This document shows positions 32,690 through 40,937 of a stretch of DNA of 64,000 nt, one piece after another (the stretch's first letter is position 1; each line of letters starts with the position of its first letter). The notes beneath the pieces are model-generated. The model was not told the origin of the DNA and searched no databases. It saw only the letters and a program-made list of their open reading frames with translations. A program made the position numbers and the translations under genes. The DNA is from Streptomyces cellostaticus (GTDB lineage: Bacteria > Actinomycetota > Actinomycetes > Streptomycetales > Streptomycetaceae), in NCBI RefSeq assembly GCF_023630175.1, contig NZ_JALLIN010000029.1:1-64000 (forward strand), written 5' to 3'.

Positions 32690-32905
32690 TCAGCCGGTGG
32701 CGGTGAGGGCGAGTGCGGTGAGGATGAGGGCGTAGGCGGCCACGGTGAACGCGGTCCAGGTCAGGCGCACACCGCTCGCCGACCGGCGGCTCGGGGCCGG
32801 TGCGAAGCTGCAACAGGGCTTCGGGGAGGGCCAGTCGGCGGATTCCAGCCAGTAGGCACCCAGCAGGCGGGAAGGGCCGGTGGTGAAAAGGTGTTCGTCA
32901 TACAC
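32690..32905 (-). CDS. Small hypothetical protein with C-terminal transmembrane helix
   Basis: Protein of about 71 aa from a GTG at 32905 (VYDEHLFTTGPSRLLGAYW). It has a Cys-Cys pair (SPKPCCSFAP), a short basic stretch and a C-terminal hydrophobic helix (WTAFTVAAYALILTALALTATG). No ribosome-binding site is obvious and a longer in-frame start near 32990 is possible. A perfect hairpin follows the stop. No family recognised. Confidence 0.45.
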   Translation of the reverse strand: MYDEHLFTTGPSRLLGAYWLESADWPSPKPCCSFAPAPSRRSASGVRLTWTAFTVAAYALILTALALTATG

Positions 32906-33376
32906 ATGCGGGCAAACGGACGTGGCACACGGCGAGTTGCGGCGGTGGACGGGGTCGGCACCGGACCGTGATCTCGCATAGCCCGGGGGCATCTGCCATG
33001 CGTGCCGCACCACCGCACGCGGCCGCGGCTCCCCGTCGGGTCCTGAGGGGTGAAGCCGGCCTCCCGGTCGGCGGCGGCGATCCGGTCGCGGAAGCGCGTG
33101 TGGACCCAAGGGCGCCGGCCCAGGACGTCCACTTCCCCCCAGCGGCCGCTGACCGGGCCGAGCCGGGTGTCGCGCGGCATGGTCCCGGCCGGCCGCCGCG
33201 GGTTCGCACCGCCGCAGGTCTTGCTGCTGTCCAGTACGTGGACGGCGTCCTTGGCGCCCACCAGGGCACCGGTAGGGGTGGTCGGCATCGTCAGGCCGGT
33301 GAGGCAGGTGGCGACGGGGAAGAGGAAGTCGGTCGCAGCGCAGGCGGCCGGTTCCGCAAATTGGTGCGAGTGGCAG
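32906..33376. other. Intergenic region upstream of the sigma-factor gene
   Basis: About 470 bp. Minus-strand frames run through it, one with plausible-looking sequence, but none has a ribosome-binding site or recognisable family. The right end leads into a SigB-type promoter motif. Confidence 0.35.
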
Positions 33377-33401
33377 GCGTGGGTGCAGGATGAGGGGGTA
33401 C
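33377..33401 (+). promoter_or_regulatory. Candidate SigB-type promoter of the sigma-factor gene
   Basis: GCGT at 33377-33380 and GGGTAC at 33396-33401, separated by 15 bases, match the Streptomyces stress-sigma consensus GNNT-N14-16-GGGTAY. It ends 85 bp before the ATG of a SigB/F-type gene, which suggests autoregulation. The consensus is short, so chance is possible. Confidence 0.5.
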
Positions 33402-33486
33402 GCGCTGCGTCATCGGACGCCGGCCCCAGGGCAGCGGCCGTGGTGATACGACAGCGGTGACGGTCTGGAACTCCGGGAGGGGAAGC

Positions 33487-34332
33487 ATGACGTCCACGAG
33501 CATGGTGGCAAGAGGAACGCGGACGGCGGAGCTGCCGGAGGTCGCCGACCCCTCCCGGGTGGCCCCCAAGGACGCCCGCGAGCTGTCCAGGCTGTTCTTC
33601 CACCAGTTGACGGTGCTGGAAGAGGGCACGCCCGAGTACCAGTACGCCCGTAACACCCTGATCGAGATGAACATGTCCTTGGTCCGCTTCGCGGCCGGCC
33701 GGTTCCGCAGCCGGGGCGCCGAGGAGATGGAGGACATCGTCCAGGTCGGCATGATCGGCCTGATCAAGGCGATCGACCGCTTCGAGCTCTCCCGGGAGGC
33801 GGAGTTCACCTCCTTCGCCATCCCTTACATCGTGGGTGAGATCAAGCGGTTCTTCCGCGACACCACCTGGGCCGTGCACGTGCCCCGGCGGCTGCAGGAG
33901 GCCCGGGTGCAACTGGCCCGCGCGACCGAGGAACTGCAGAGCCGCCTGGGCCGCATGCCGTCGGTCAGGGAGCTGTCCGAGCTGATGAGCCTGTCCGAGG
34001 AAGAGGTGCGCGAGGCCCGGCTCGCCGCGAACGGCTACAACTCCGCCTCCCTCGACGCCACCATCAACAACAGCACGGACGGTGAGGCCGCGCTGGAGGA
34101 CTTCATCGGCACCGAGGACGCGGCCCTGGGGCTGGTGGAGGACTTCCATGCCCTGGCTCCGCTGATCGCCGGGCTCGGCGAGCGCGACCGGCAGATCATC
34201 CACATGCGGTTCGTGGAGGAACTCACGCAGGCTCAGATCGGTGAGCGCCTCGGGGTCTCGCAGATGCACGTCTCGCGTCTGCTCTCACGCACCCTCGCCC
34301 GGCTGCGCGAGGGCATGCTCACCAACCACTGA
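33487..34332 (+). CDS. RNA polymerase sigma factor, SigB/SigF/SigG (stress) subfamily
   Basis: Protein of 281 aa with sigma regions 2, 3 and 4: ARNTLIEMNMSLVRFAAGRF and DIVQVGMIGLIKAIDRF (region 2), PYIVGEIKRFFRDTTWAVHV (2.4/3), and RDRQIIHMRFVEELTQAQIG with VSQMHVSRLLSRTLARL (region 4 HTH). The DTTWAVHVPRR stretch is typical of the SigB/F group controlling osmotic, oxidative or developmental stress. ATG at 33487 with GGGAGGGGAAGC before it. No anti-sigma gene is adjacent; the RsbW-like gene at 2283-2942 is far away. The subgroup member (SigB, F, G or other) cannot be assigned from the sequence alone. Confidence 0.93.
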   Translation: MTSTSMVARGTRTAELPEVADPSRVAPKDARELSRLFFHQLTVLEEGTPEYQYARNTLIEMNMSLVRFAAGRFRSRGAEEMEDIVQVGMIGLIKAIDRFELSREAEFTSFAIPYIVGEIKRFFRDTTWAVHVPRRLQEARVQLARATEELQSRLGRMPSVRELSELMSLSEEEVREARLAANGYNSASLDATINNSTDGEAALEDFIGTEDAALGLVEDFHALAPLIAGLGERDRQIIHMRFVEELTQAQIGERLGVSQMHVSRLLSRTLARLREGMLTNH

Positions 34333-34339
34333 CATCGCG

Positions 34340-34395
34340 CCCCGCACGGACCGCGGGCCCGTCACTTCAGTGACGGGCCCGCGGTCCGTGCGGGG
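34340..34395. terminator. Perfect 26-bp hairpin between the sigma gene and tRNA-like gene 1
   Basis: The arms 34340-34365 and 34370-34395 are exact reverse complements around a TTCA loop (inner stem CCCGTCAC/GTGACGGG). It lies 7 bp after the sigma-factor stop and 16 bp before the 3' end of the minus-strand tRNA-like gene, so it can serve both directions. Confidence 0.92.
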
Positions 34396-34409
34396 CCGGC
34401 GGCCCTTTC

Positions 34410-34507
<98 letters not shown>

Positions 34508-34565
34508 CTGACCGGCCCGGATGCCGTTCCCGTGCCGTTCACGAGTACGAGACTGCCGCAGACCA

Positions 34566-34592
34566 CTGACGGAAGGCTGACGACGCCCTGAC
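34566..34592 (-). promoter_or_regulatory. Three GTCAG boxes at 11-bp spacing upstream of tRNA-like gene 1
   Basis: On the minus strand GTCAG occurs at 34588-34592, 34577-34581 and 34566-34570, exactly 11 bp apart. The last box ends 58 bp before the tRNA-like 5' end. The same three boxes at the same distance precede gene 2, together with shared CAGTCT and GTGAACGG segments nearer the gene. The 11-bp phasing recalls PhoP-type direct-repeat operators, but the box sequence differs from the usual GTTCACC. Confidence 0.65.
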
Positions 34593-34663
34593 ACCCCCGG
34601 TCGGCGGACGCGGACGGCGCCGCCTGCCCGGCGCGGCACCGGCTCACCCGATGCGGCGCCGGT

Positions 34664-35077
34664 TCACCCGGCGTCGAGCCGGTGGTCGGCCCAGACGTAG
34701 CCCTCCGGCAGCAGATCCGAGACGGGAACCGCCCGGATGCCGTCACCGCTGCCGACGATGACGCGGAGCGTGGGGAAGTAGTCGAGCAGTACCTGCCGGC
34801 AGCGGCCACACGGAGGAACGACCCCTCGGTCCCGGTCGCCCACGGCCACGATGGTCTCCAGCTCATGAGCGCCCTGGGCGGCCGCCGCGCCGATGACGAC
34901 CAGCTCGGCGCAGGGGCCCCCGGTGAAGTGGTAGGCGTTGACCGCGGTGACGATCCGGCCGTCGCGGGCCCGGGCCGCGGCCGCCATGGTGTGGTTTTCG
35001 CCCCGGCAGTGTGTGCCGGCCACATGCGCCGCGGCCCGGACGAGTTCGTGGTCCACGGGGTGGTGCTGGGTGGTCAT
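34664..35077 (-). CDS. Cytidine deaminase-like protein (blasticidin-S-deaminase-like)
   Basis: Protein of 137 aa. Zinc site of the tetrameric cytidine deaminase class: Cys-Ala-Glu in GGPCAELVVIG and the two cysteines of PPCGRCRQVLLDYF. The N-terminal part has the substrate-side residues in ENHTMAAAARARDGRIVTA. Family members deaminate cytidine/deoxycytidine or nucleoside antibiotics such as blasticidin S; sequence alone does not decide. Start at 35077 with a GGAG motif 6 bases upstream; GTG at 35131 is a longer alternative. Confidence 0.87.
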   Translation of the reverse strand: MTTQHHPVDHELVRAAAHVAGTHCRGENHTMAAAARARDGRIVTAVNAYHFTGGPCAELVVIGAAAAQGAHELETIVAVGDRDRGVVPPCGRCRQVLLDYFPTLRVIVGSGDGIRAVPVSDLLPEGYVWADHRLDAG

Positions 35078-35189
35078 CTGCTCCGCCTTCTTCCGGTGTC
35101 GGGCGACTTTCGCCCCCGGGGACGGAACCACGCAACCCGATATCGGCGGCGACCCGGTCCGCCGCCCACCTCTCGTCGACCCGGTGGCG

Positions 35190-35921
35190 TCAGTTCAGGT
35201 GCCGGGTGAAGAACCGCACCGAGCTGTCCAGTTCGGTCGCCGGGAGGTCTCCGTGCTTGCCGGGGTTGGCGTGCAGCGTCTTCCGCGCCGACGCCAGGGC
35301 GTCGAACAGCGCCAGGCCCGCCGCCCGCGGCACCCGCTCGTCGTCCCACTGCAGCAGGAACTCCACCGGCACGGTGATCCGCGAGGCGACCTCCGCCGAC
35401 GCCGACGCTCCGCCCAGGCCCAGCACCGCCGCACGGACCCGCGGCTCGGCGGCGACGAAGGGAACCCCGAGCCCACAGCCCAGCGACACACCCCAGTACC
35501 CCACCGGGCCGGGACCCACGTACGGAAGGGCCTGCACCGCGTCCAGCGCCGCCCGCCACTCCGGTACGGTCTGGCGGGCCACCAGCGCGTGGAAACCGGC
35601 GATCAGCGGGCCCAGTTCCTCACCGGCCTCGGCACGCGCCTGGTTCTCGGTCGCGAGCCGGTCGTACTCCACATGCCTGGGCCGGTCGCCGTGCCCCGGC
35701 GCGTCGACCGCCACGACGGCGTAATCGCATTCGGTCACGAAGCGGCGCGCGAGGGCCAGGGGGCCGGGGGCCCTCTTGTGCCGGCCACCGCCGTGCCCGA
35801 TCAGGACGAGTGGACGAGTGCCCGCGGCACCGTCCGCGGTCCACAGCACGCCCGGGACCTCACCGAGGTGGAAAATTCGTTCGCGGACGCCGTCGGACGA
35901 CGTCTCGGAGATGAAGCGCAT
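35190..35921 (-). CDS. Alpha/beta hydrolase (dienelactone-hydrolase-like)
   Basis: Protein of 243 aa. Oxyanion region LVLIGHGGGRHKRAPG, nucleophile elbow GYWGVSLGCG (Ser in GVSLG), acid region LLQWDDERVPR and catalytic His in NPGKHGD. This arrangement is that of small dienelactone-hydrolase-like or BAAT-like esterases; the substrate is unknown. Starts at ATG 35921. It is followed after about 110 bp by the cytidine deaminase gene on the same strand. Confidence 0.88.
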   Translation of the reverse strand: MRFISETSSDGVRERIFHLGEVPGVLWTADGAAGTRPLVLIGHGGGRHKRAPGPLALARRFVTECDYAVVAVDAPGHGDRPRHVEYDRLATENQARAEAGEELGPLIAGFHALVARQTVPEWRAALDAVQALPYVGPGPVGYWGVSLGCGLGVPFVAAEPRVRAAVLGLGGASASAEVASRITVPVEFLLQWDDERVPRAAGLALFDALASARKTLHANPGKHGDLPATELDSSVRFFTRHLN

Positions 35922-36106
35922 GGCCTTGGCCTTTCGGAATGCCTTACGCGGGCACTCCCCGGACCGTGCGAGCGAGGGAGTCCCGACCTGTCGAAGCGTT
36001 GATCGGTCTCACCTCCTCGGTTCGCTGTGGCGCACGACGGCGCCGAACCTATCACGCGCCGCCGCGGGCGGCGCCCCATGGCATCGGGTGCTGTGCCGCG
36101 GGCGGG

Positions 36107-36943
36107 TCAGGGGCGTTCGCAGAGCTGGAGCAGGCCGCCGACGGAGAAGCACAGGGCGCCGGTGAGCGTGCCCCAGTTCGCGATGTCGGCGTTGACGAGG
36201 CTGCCGGTGGCGGGACGGGTGAAGGCGGCGAGGGCGGAGATCATGAACAGGACCGAGCCGAGCTGGTTCACGGCGACGATCCACCAGCCGAGACCGCGCG
36301 GGTGGGCGCAGAGGCGGCCGCGGTGGCAGATCTCGGTGAAGCCCAGGTGCCCGGAGACCAGGAAGAGCACGCAGCCGACCACGTCGGGCACCCAGATCAG
36401 CCGGTTGATCTGCCGAACGCTCAGACCCCGCAGGAACGAGTCGATCAGGTTCAGGCCGAACACCAGCGTGCCGGCGAACAGGACGAACGCGCTCAGCCAG
36501 TCCACCCGCATCGGCTCGTAGCTCCACCACCGCCAGCGGAGCGTGCTCAGCCGGCCCTCGGTGTGCACCGGCGCGTTGATCACCTGGAGCAGCGACACGT
36601 AGCCGCCGGTGTTGAAGAACAGGCCCCCGGCGAAGTAGATCGAGGCGGACTTCAGTGCGTCGCCGGAGCCGAACTGGGCGGCTCCCGCGCCCGCCGCGAA
36701 GAGGGCTCCGCCGATGACGAAGGCGGTCGCCGCGATGGCGTTGAGCCTGCGCAGCCGGCCGACGGACACGGCGTCCGCAGGGGCCTGACGGTCCGGCGCG
36801 GCACCGGGTGGCCGGACGGTGACGGTTCCGCGCCGCCGTGCGGTCCGTGACTCCCACACCACGGTGTCGCCGCCGGGGCGGCGCCACGTCCGCCTGGTGA
36901 CGAACGGTCCCGCGCCCTCGGCACGCTGCTCCGGCTGCCCCAC
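36107..36943 (-). CDS. Multi-pass membrane protein, possibly YrhK-like
   Basis: Protein of 278 aa. After a basic N-terminus of about 70 residues there are around six hydrophobic segments: LNAIAATAFVIGGALFAAG, IYFAGGLFFNTGGYVSLLQV, WLSAFVLFAGTLVFGLNLI, VPDVVGCVLFLVSGHLG, QLGSVLFMISALAAF and GTLTGALCFSVGGLLQL. The repeating GxxLFxxxG pattern recalls YrhK-type domains, an uncertain assignment. Upstream (37006-37072) is an unusual 14-bp periodic array that may regulate it. Confidence 0.72.
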   Translation of the reverse strand: MGQPEQRAEGAGPFVTRRTWRRPGGDTVVWESRTARRRGTVTVRPPGAAPDRQAPADAVSVGRLRRLNAIAATAFVIGGALFAAGAGAAQFGSGDALKSASIYFAGGLFFNTGGYVSLLQVINAPVHTEGRLSTLRWRWWSYEPMRVDWLSAFVLFAGTLVFGLNLIDSFLRGLSVRQINRLIWVPDVVGCVLFLVSGHLGFTEICHRGRLCAHPRGLGWWIVAVNQLGSVLFMISALAAFTRPATGSLVNADIANWGTLTGALCFSVGGLLQLCERP

Positions 36944-37005
36944 GCGTCGAGGCTAGACGGCGGTCGCCCCCGCGAGGTCCGCGAAACGCGAGCCGGTGTC
37001 AGCGA

Positions 37006-37072
37006 GTGTCATCGAGCGCACGCCGTCGATGGGATGTCATCGAACGAGTGTCGTCCAAACAAGTGTCATCGG
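37006..37072. repeat. 14-bp periodic array (GTGTCATCG type) upstream of a membrane protein gene
   Basis: Units start at 37006 (GTGTCATCGAGCGC), 37020 (degenerate), 37034 (ATGTCATCGAACGA), 37048 (GTGTCGTCCAAACA) and 37062/37063 (GTGTCATCG); a further GTGTC lies at 36996. The period of 14-15 bp in non-coding DNA suggests repeated protein binding on a changing face of the helix. It lies 62-130 bp upstream of the minus-strand gene starting at 36943. Confidence 0.55.
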
Positions 37073-37236
37073 GGCGACGGATGTGGCAGTCCTGGTGGTG
37101 TCGGACACCCCTGCGGTCCGGCGGGAAGTTCCGTGGTCCGGCGGGAAGCCCGGCGGACCGGGCGGACGCCGGTCGCCCTGGGCGGTCAGGGCCACCTCGC
37201 CGGGTCCCCGGTCGGTAGGGAGACCGGCGGGCGGCC

Positions 37237-38280
37237 TCACACGGGCGCGGCGAGGTCGTTGGGGCTGAAGGCGCGACGGTAGGCGGCGGGGGAGACCCCG
37301 AACGTGGTGCGCATGTGCGCGCGCAGGGAGTTCGCGGAGCCGAAGCCGGCCCGGTGCGCGACCAGGTCGATGGGCAGATCGGTGGTCTCCAGCAACTGCT
37401 TCGCCAGTTCCAGGCGTTGCGCGGTGAGCCACTGCACCGGGGTCATGCCGACCTCGTCGCGGAACCGCCGGGTGAAGGTCCGCAGGCTCATCCGGGCGTG
37501 TTCGGCGAGCTGGAGCAGGGACAGCGGCTCGCCGAGGTGCTCCAGCGCCCAGGCGCGGGTGGCGGTGGTGCTGGCGACAGTGGGTTCCGGGACCGGGCGG
37601 TCGATGTACTGGGCCTGGCCGCCGTCCCGCCACGGCGGCACGACACACATGCGGGCGGCCCGGTTGGCCAGGGCCGCACCGTGGTCGCGCCGGATCATGT
37701 GCAGGCACAGGTCGACACCGGCGGCCACGCCCGCCGAGGTCAGCACGTCGCCGTCGTCGACGAACAGCACCTCCTCGTCCAGCCTGACCTTCGGGTAGGC
37801 GCGGCGGAACTCCGGCGCCAGGTTCCAGTGGGTGGTGGCCGGCCGGCCGTCCAGCAGCCCCGCGGCGGCCAGTACGTAGGAGCCGGTGCAGATCGACACC
37901 AGACGGGTGCCGGGCCGGATGCCGGCGATGGCCGCCGTCACCTCGGGGGGCAGCGGGCCGCCGCGACCCAGCTCGGGCATGGCGTGCGTGGGAGGGACGA
38001 TCACGGTGTCCGCGGCGGCCAGGGCCTCGGGCCCGGCGGCGGGCTGCACGGTGAATCCCGCGTCGCTGAGGACCGGGGCACCGTCGGCGGTGCAGACGGT
38101 GACGTCGTAGAGAGGCTGTCCGTCGCAGTCCGTCACGCTGCCGAACACGCGGGAGGGGATACCGAGTTCGAAGGGCGGGACGCCGGGCAGGGCGAGCACG
38201 GCGATCCGGTGCCGGCGGGGCGACGGCGCCACCGCGCGGTCGGGTGCGCCCGTCGTCAGCGAGGCACGCGTTTCACTCAT
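37237..38280 (-). CDS. GlxA-family transcriptional regulator (DJ-1/PfpI domain plus AraC HTH)
   Basis: Protein of 347 aa. DJ-1/PfpI-like domain (about 25-205: IAVLALPGVPPFELGIPSRVF, CTGSYVLAAAGLLDG, TSAGVAAGVDLCLH) with Cys in the SICTGSY elbow, unlike the paralogue at 8437-9399 which has STGAF. AraC double HTH follows (about 230-335: LLQLAEHARMSLRTFTRRF, GMTPVQWLTAQRLELAKQL). Divergent from a quinone-oxidoreductase-like gene, its most likely target. Confidence 0.92.
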   Translation of the reverse strand: MSETRASLTTGAPDRAVAPSPRRHRIAVLALPGVPPFELGIPSRVFGSVTDCDGQPLYDVTVCTADGAPVLSDAGFTVQPAAGPEALAAADTVIVPPTHAMPELGRGGPLPPEVTAAIAGIRPGTRLVSICTGSYVLAAAGLLDGRPATTHWNLAPEFRRAYPKVRLDEEVLFVDDGDVLTSAGVAAGVDLCLHMIRRDHGAALANRAARMCVVPPWRDGGQAQYIDRPVPEPTVASTTATRAWALEHLGEPLSLLQLAEHARMSLRTFTRRFRDEVGMTPVQWLTAQRLELAKQLLETTDLPIDLVAHRAGFGSANSLRAHMRTTFGVSPAAYRRAFSPNDLAAPV

Positions 38281-38295
38281 GGCCAGATCCTGTCA

Positions 38296-38322
38296 CATGG
38301 TGGCCGGACGGCCAACACCATG
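38296..38322. promoter_or_regulatory. Candidate operator between GlxA-type regulator and quinone oxidoreductase
   Basis: CATGGTG-GCCG at 38296-38306 and CGGCCAACACCATG at 38309-38322 form an inverted repeat, with a two-base insertion in the right arm. It lies 16 bp upstream of the regulator start and about 90 bp from the divergent gene. Confidence 0.4.
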
Positions 38323-38410
38323 ACGGGCGCTTCTCCCGGATCGTGGACCGCGTCGCGCCGGGGAGGTCCCGGTGACGCACGGATTCGAGACGGAAGTCGA
38401 GGGAGTCGGC

Positions 38411-39334
38411 ATGCGAGCGGTGGTCGTGGAGCAGTGGGGCGGACCGGAGAACCTGGTCCAGCGCGAGGTCGAGCGCCCCGAGCCGGGACTGAACGAGGTT
38501 CTGGTGCGGGTGCACGCGGCCGGAGTGAACCCGGTGGACTGGAAGACCCGCGCCGGTGGAGCGCTCATCGACTGGGGCACCGTCCCCGCCGTCGGCTGGG
38601 ACGTGTCCGGAACCGTCGAGGCCGTCGGACCGGGCGTGGGGATGTGGCGTCCCGGCGACGAGGTGTTCGGGATGCCGCTGTTCCCGCGCCAGGCGGGCGC
38701 CTACGCCGAGTACGTGCTGGCGCCCGCCCGGCACCTCGCCGCCAAGCCGGCCGGCCTCACCCACGTGGAGGCGGCCGCCCTGCCGCTGGCCGCGCTGACC
38801 GCCTGGCAGGCTCTGGTCGACACGGCGGACGTGCGCCCGGGCGAGCGGGTCCTGGTGCACGCGGCGGGCGGCGGCGTCGGCCACTTCGCGGTGCAGATCG
38901 CCAAGGCCCGCGGGGCGTACGTCATCGGCACCGCCGGCGCCGGCAAGCACGACCTGGTCCGTTCGCTGGGCGCGGACGAGGTGATCGACTACCGCGCGGT
39001 GCGGTTCGAGGACGTCGTGGGCGACGTCGACGTGGTGCTCGACGGACTCGGCGGGGAGACGGCCGAGCGCTCGGTGAAGGTGCTCCGGCCGGGCGGCCGG
39101 CTGGTCACCCTGCCCGGCCCCGACGACGTACCCGCGGCCCCCGGCGGGGTCCGGGCGGTGTGGATGCTGGTGGAGCCCGACCACCTGGGCCTGCGCGAGA
39201 TCGCCGCGCTGGTGGAGCGGGGCGCTCTGAAGCCCGTGGTGGAGACGGTCCTGCCGCTGGCGGACGCGGCGAAGGCGCACGAGACCGGCGAGCGGGGCCG
39301 GACCGCGGGCAAGATCGTCCTGTCGGTCGTCTGA
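38411..39334 (+). CDS. NADP-dependent quinone oxidoreductase-like protein (zinc-free MDR family)
   Basis: Protein of 307 aa. Medium-chain reductase fold: MRAVVVEQWGGPENLVQREV start, GROES-like part with GWDVSGTVEAVGPGV, NADPH site VLVHAAGGGVGHFAVQIAKA, and the C-terminal GRTAGKIVLSVV. No zinc cysteines, as in the QOR branch. Start ATG 38411 has GGGAG 6 bases upstream; GTG at 38372 is longer but less likely. Divergent from the GlxA-type regulator, so probably induced by a compound that the regulator senses. Confidence 0.9.
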   Translation: MRAVVVEQWGGPENLVQREVERPEPGLNEVLVRVHAAGVNPVDWKTRAGGALIDWGTVPAVGWDVSGTVEAVGPGVGMWRPGDEVFGMPLFPRQAGAYAEYVLAPARHLAAKPAGLTHVEAAALPLAALTAWQALVDTADVRPGERVLVHAAGGGVGHFAVQIAKARGAYVIGTAGAGKHDLVRSLGADEVIDYRAVRFEDVVGDVDVVLDGLGGETAERSVKVLRPGGRLVTLPGPDDVPAAPGGVRAVWMLVEPDHLGLREIAALVERGALKPVVETVLPLADAAKAHETGERGRTAGKIVLSVV

Positions 39335-39380
39335 GGCCCGGCCGCGCCCTCACCGGGCGGGCCGGGGCGGGTGCCGCCGG

Positions 39381-39477
<97 letters not shown>

Positions 39478-39535
39478 TCGTTCCCGGCCCGGTGTTCTCC
39501 CGGCCCGTTCACCTGCACAAGACTGGCAGGCTCCC

Positions 39536-39562
39536 CTGACGGGCGGCTGACGCGTCCCTGAC
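39536..39562 (-). promoter_or_regulatory. Three GTCAG boxes at 11-bp spacing upstream of tRNA-like gene 2
   Basis: GTCAG on the minus strand at 39558-39562, 39547-39551 and 39536-39540, exactly 11 bp apart, ending 58 bp before the tRNA-like 5' end, the same geometry as gene 1. The intervening part shares CAGTCT and GTGAACGG while other bases differ, which points to selection rather than a very recent copy. Confidence 0.65.
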
Positions 39563-39588
39563 ATGGGCGGGCAGGGCGTGGGCGGCGG

Positions 39589-39634
39589 GGCATGGGCGCG
39601 GGCTCGGCGCGGCTCACGTGCCCGCGCCCATGCC
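39589..39634. other. Perfect 15-bp hairpin upstream of tRNA-like gene 2
   Basis: GGCATGGGCGCGGGC at 39589-39603 is exactly complementary to 39620-39634 across a 16-nt loop. It sits between the tRNA-like promoter and the DinB gene. It may insulate the two units, but no upstream gene ends here. Confidence 0.6.
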
Positions 39635-39902
39635 CTGCCCGGCGCGGTGCGTTCCCCGTCGTCGCGGCTCCGGCGTGCCGGACCCGGCCGGCAAGGCCCT
39701 GGTGGGCTCCCGGCCGCCGTGTTCGACGACCGGCGCGCCACGGCGCCGGGTCCGGAACTCGGCCCCGGCGCCGCCCCCCTCGGCGGTCCGTCCCACCGAT
39801 GCCCCCGGCGCCCCCTGGGCGGCGCGCCCGCCCGCCCGCGCCGGTGGCCGCCCTCCCCGCGATGTGAATTTCGGTGGCGGACCTGGGACGTCGGTCAGCA
39901 TC

Positions 39903-40469
39903 ATGCGACGCATGAGTGAACAGCCAGCGCGTTGGACCCGGGCGACCGTCTACCCCGACATGTGGACCGACCCGGACGAGGACCCCCGCGACAACGGCAA
40001 CAGTCCGGACGGCGAACTCGCCACGCTGCAGGACTTCTTGGCGAACTACCGCATGACCCTGCGGATGAAGTGCGAGGGCCTTGACGCGGACCGGCTGGCC
40101 CGCAGGTCGGTCCCGCCCTCGACCATGTCGCTGCTCGGCCTGCTCCGCCACCTCGCCGAGGTGGAGCGGGACTGGCGCAACTGGCTCGGTGACGACGAAC
40201 CACTGCCGAAGCTGTACGGCGCGAGGGACGCGGACTTCCTCGGAGCCGTCGCCGAGCAGGCGGTCGTCGACGCGGCCCACGCCGACCTGGAACGCGAGCA
40301 GGCCGCGACCGACGCCGCGCTGGCCGGGTACGCCGACCTGGGCGAACGCGTCGGCAGGGACCGGATCGCCATTCGCGAACTCATGGTGCACCGGATCGAC
40401 GAGTACGCCCGCCACTGCGGACACGCCGACCTGCTGCGCGAACGCATCGACGGACGAGTGGGCCAGTGA
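39903..40469 (+). CDS. DinB family protein (DUF664 type)
   Basis: Protein of 188 aa. Four-helix DinB fold: LQDFLANYRMTLRMKCEGLDADRLARRSVPPSTMSL is the typical first helix and PPS/T-type loop, with LLRHLAEVERDW giving the metal-binding His and the HRIDEYARHCGHADLLRERI end. DinB members are often mycothiol/bacillithiol-dependent transferases or hydrolases; this one is untested. ATG at 39903 or 39912; neither has a strong ribosome-binding site. Confidence 0.85.
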   Translation: MRRMSEQPARWTRATVYPDMWTDPDEDPRDNGNSPDGELATLQDFLANYRMTLRMKCEGLDADRLARRSVPPSTMSLLGLLRHLAEVERDWRNWLGDDEPLPKLYGARDADFLGAVAEQAVVDAAHADLEREQAATDAALAGYADLGERVGRDRIAIRELMVHRIDEYARHCGHADLLRERIDGRVGQ

Positions 40470-40937
40470 GTACCCGCCGCCGGCACGTGGCGACGACGGG
40501 CGAGGCGGCCGTCGGGGCGCTGCGGTACTGAGCCCGCCTCCCTCCGGACCCGCGATCCCCACGGCGCGAGGGCCCCGGCATGCGCCCCGCGGGGCCGGAT
40601 CGGAACGCCGTTCCGGGCGGAGAAGGTGATGCGTCCCATAGGAGCCATGTCACGTCCTATGTCGGATCGTAGAGGTGATTCGTGGTGGACGCGGCCTCTT
40701 GGGTGCGAGAAGTCCGATATGCGATTTCTCTACGCTCTCGGGTAGTAGGTCACACTCTTGCGCGGTTTCGGCATGCCGCCAAACATGGTGGTCGTTGCCC
40801 CGCGAGCCGTGGGGCCGACCGGGCGAACACCACCGGGCATGCCCGCTGCGTCCCGCAGCACGGGCCCCGGTCCGAAGCCCGCACCGTGACCGGCACCCGG
40901 CCGGCGCCTCCCAGACGTCCCCAGGAGTTCCTCTTAC
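40470..40937. other. Long leader and promoter region of the transglycosylase gene
   Basis: About 470 bp without a supported gene. The stretch 40715-40790 is less G+C rich and is the probable promoter region. I looked for the c-di-AMP (ydaO) riboswitch that often precedes secreted wall hydrolases in this genus and did not recognise its core motifs. Confidence 0.4.

Noticed and set aside
32761..33300. Minus-strand frame with fairly protein-like sequence (GALVGAKDAVHVLDSSKTCG)
   Set aside because: No ribosome-binding site, no family, and it runs through the sigma-factor gene upstream; treated as unproven.
40470..40937. c-di-AMP riboswitch before the transglycosylase gene
   Set aside because: Expected from related genes, but the conserved core motifs were not found by eye; an Infernal scan would decide.
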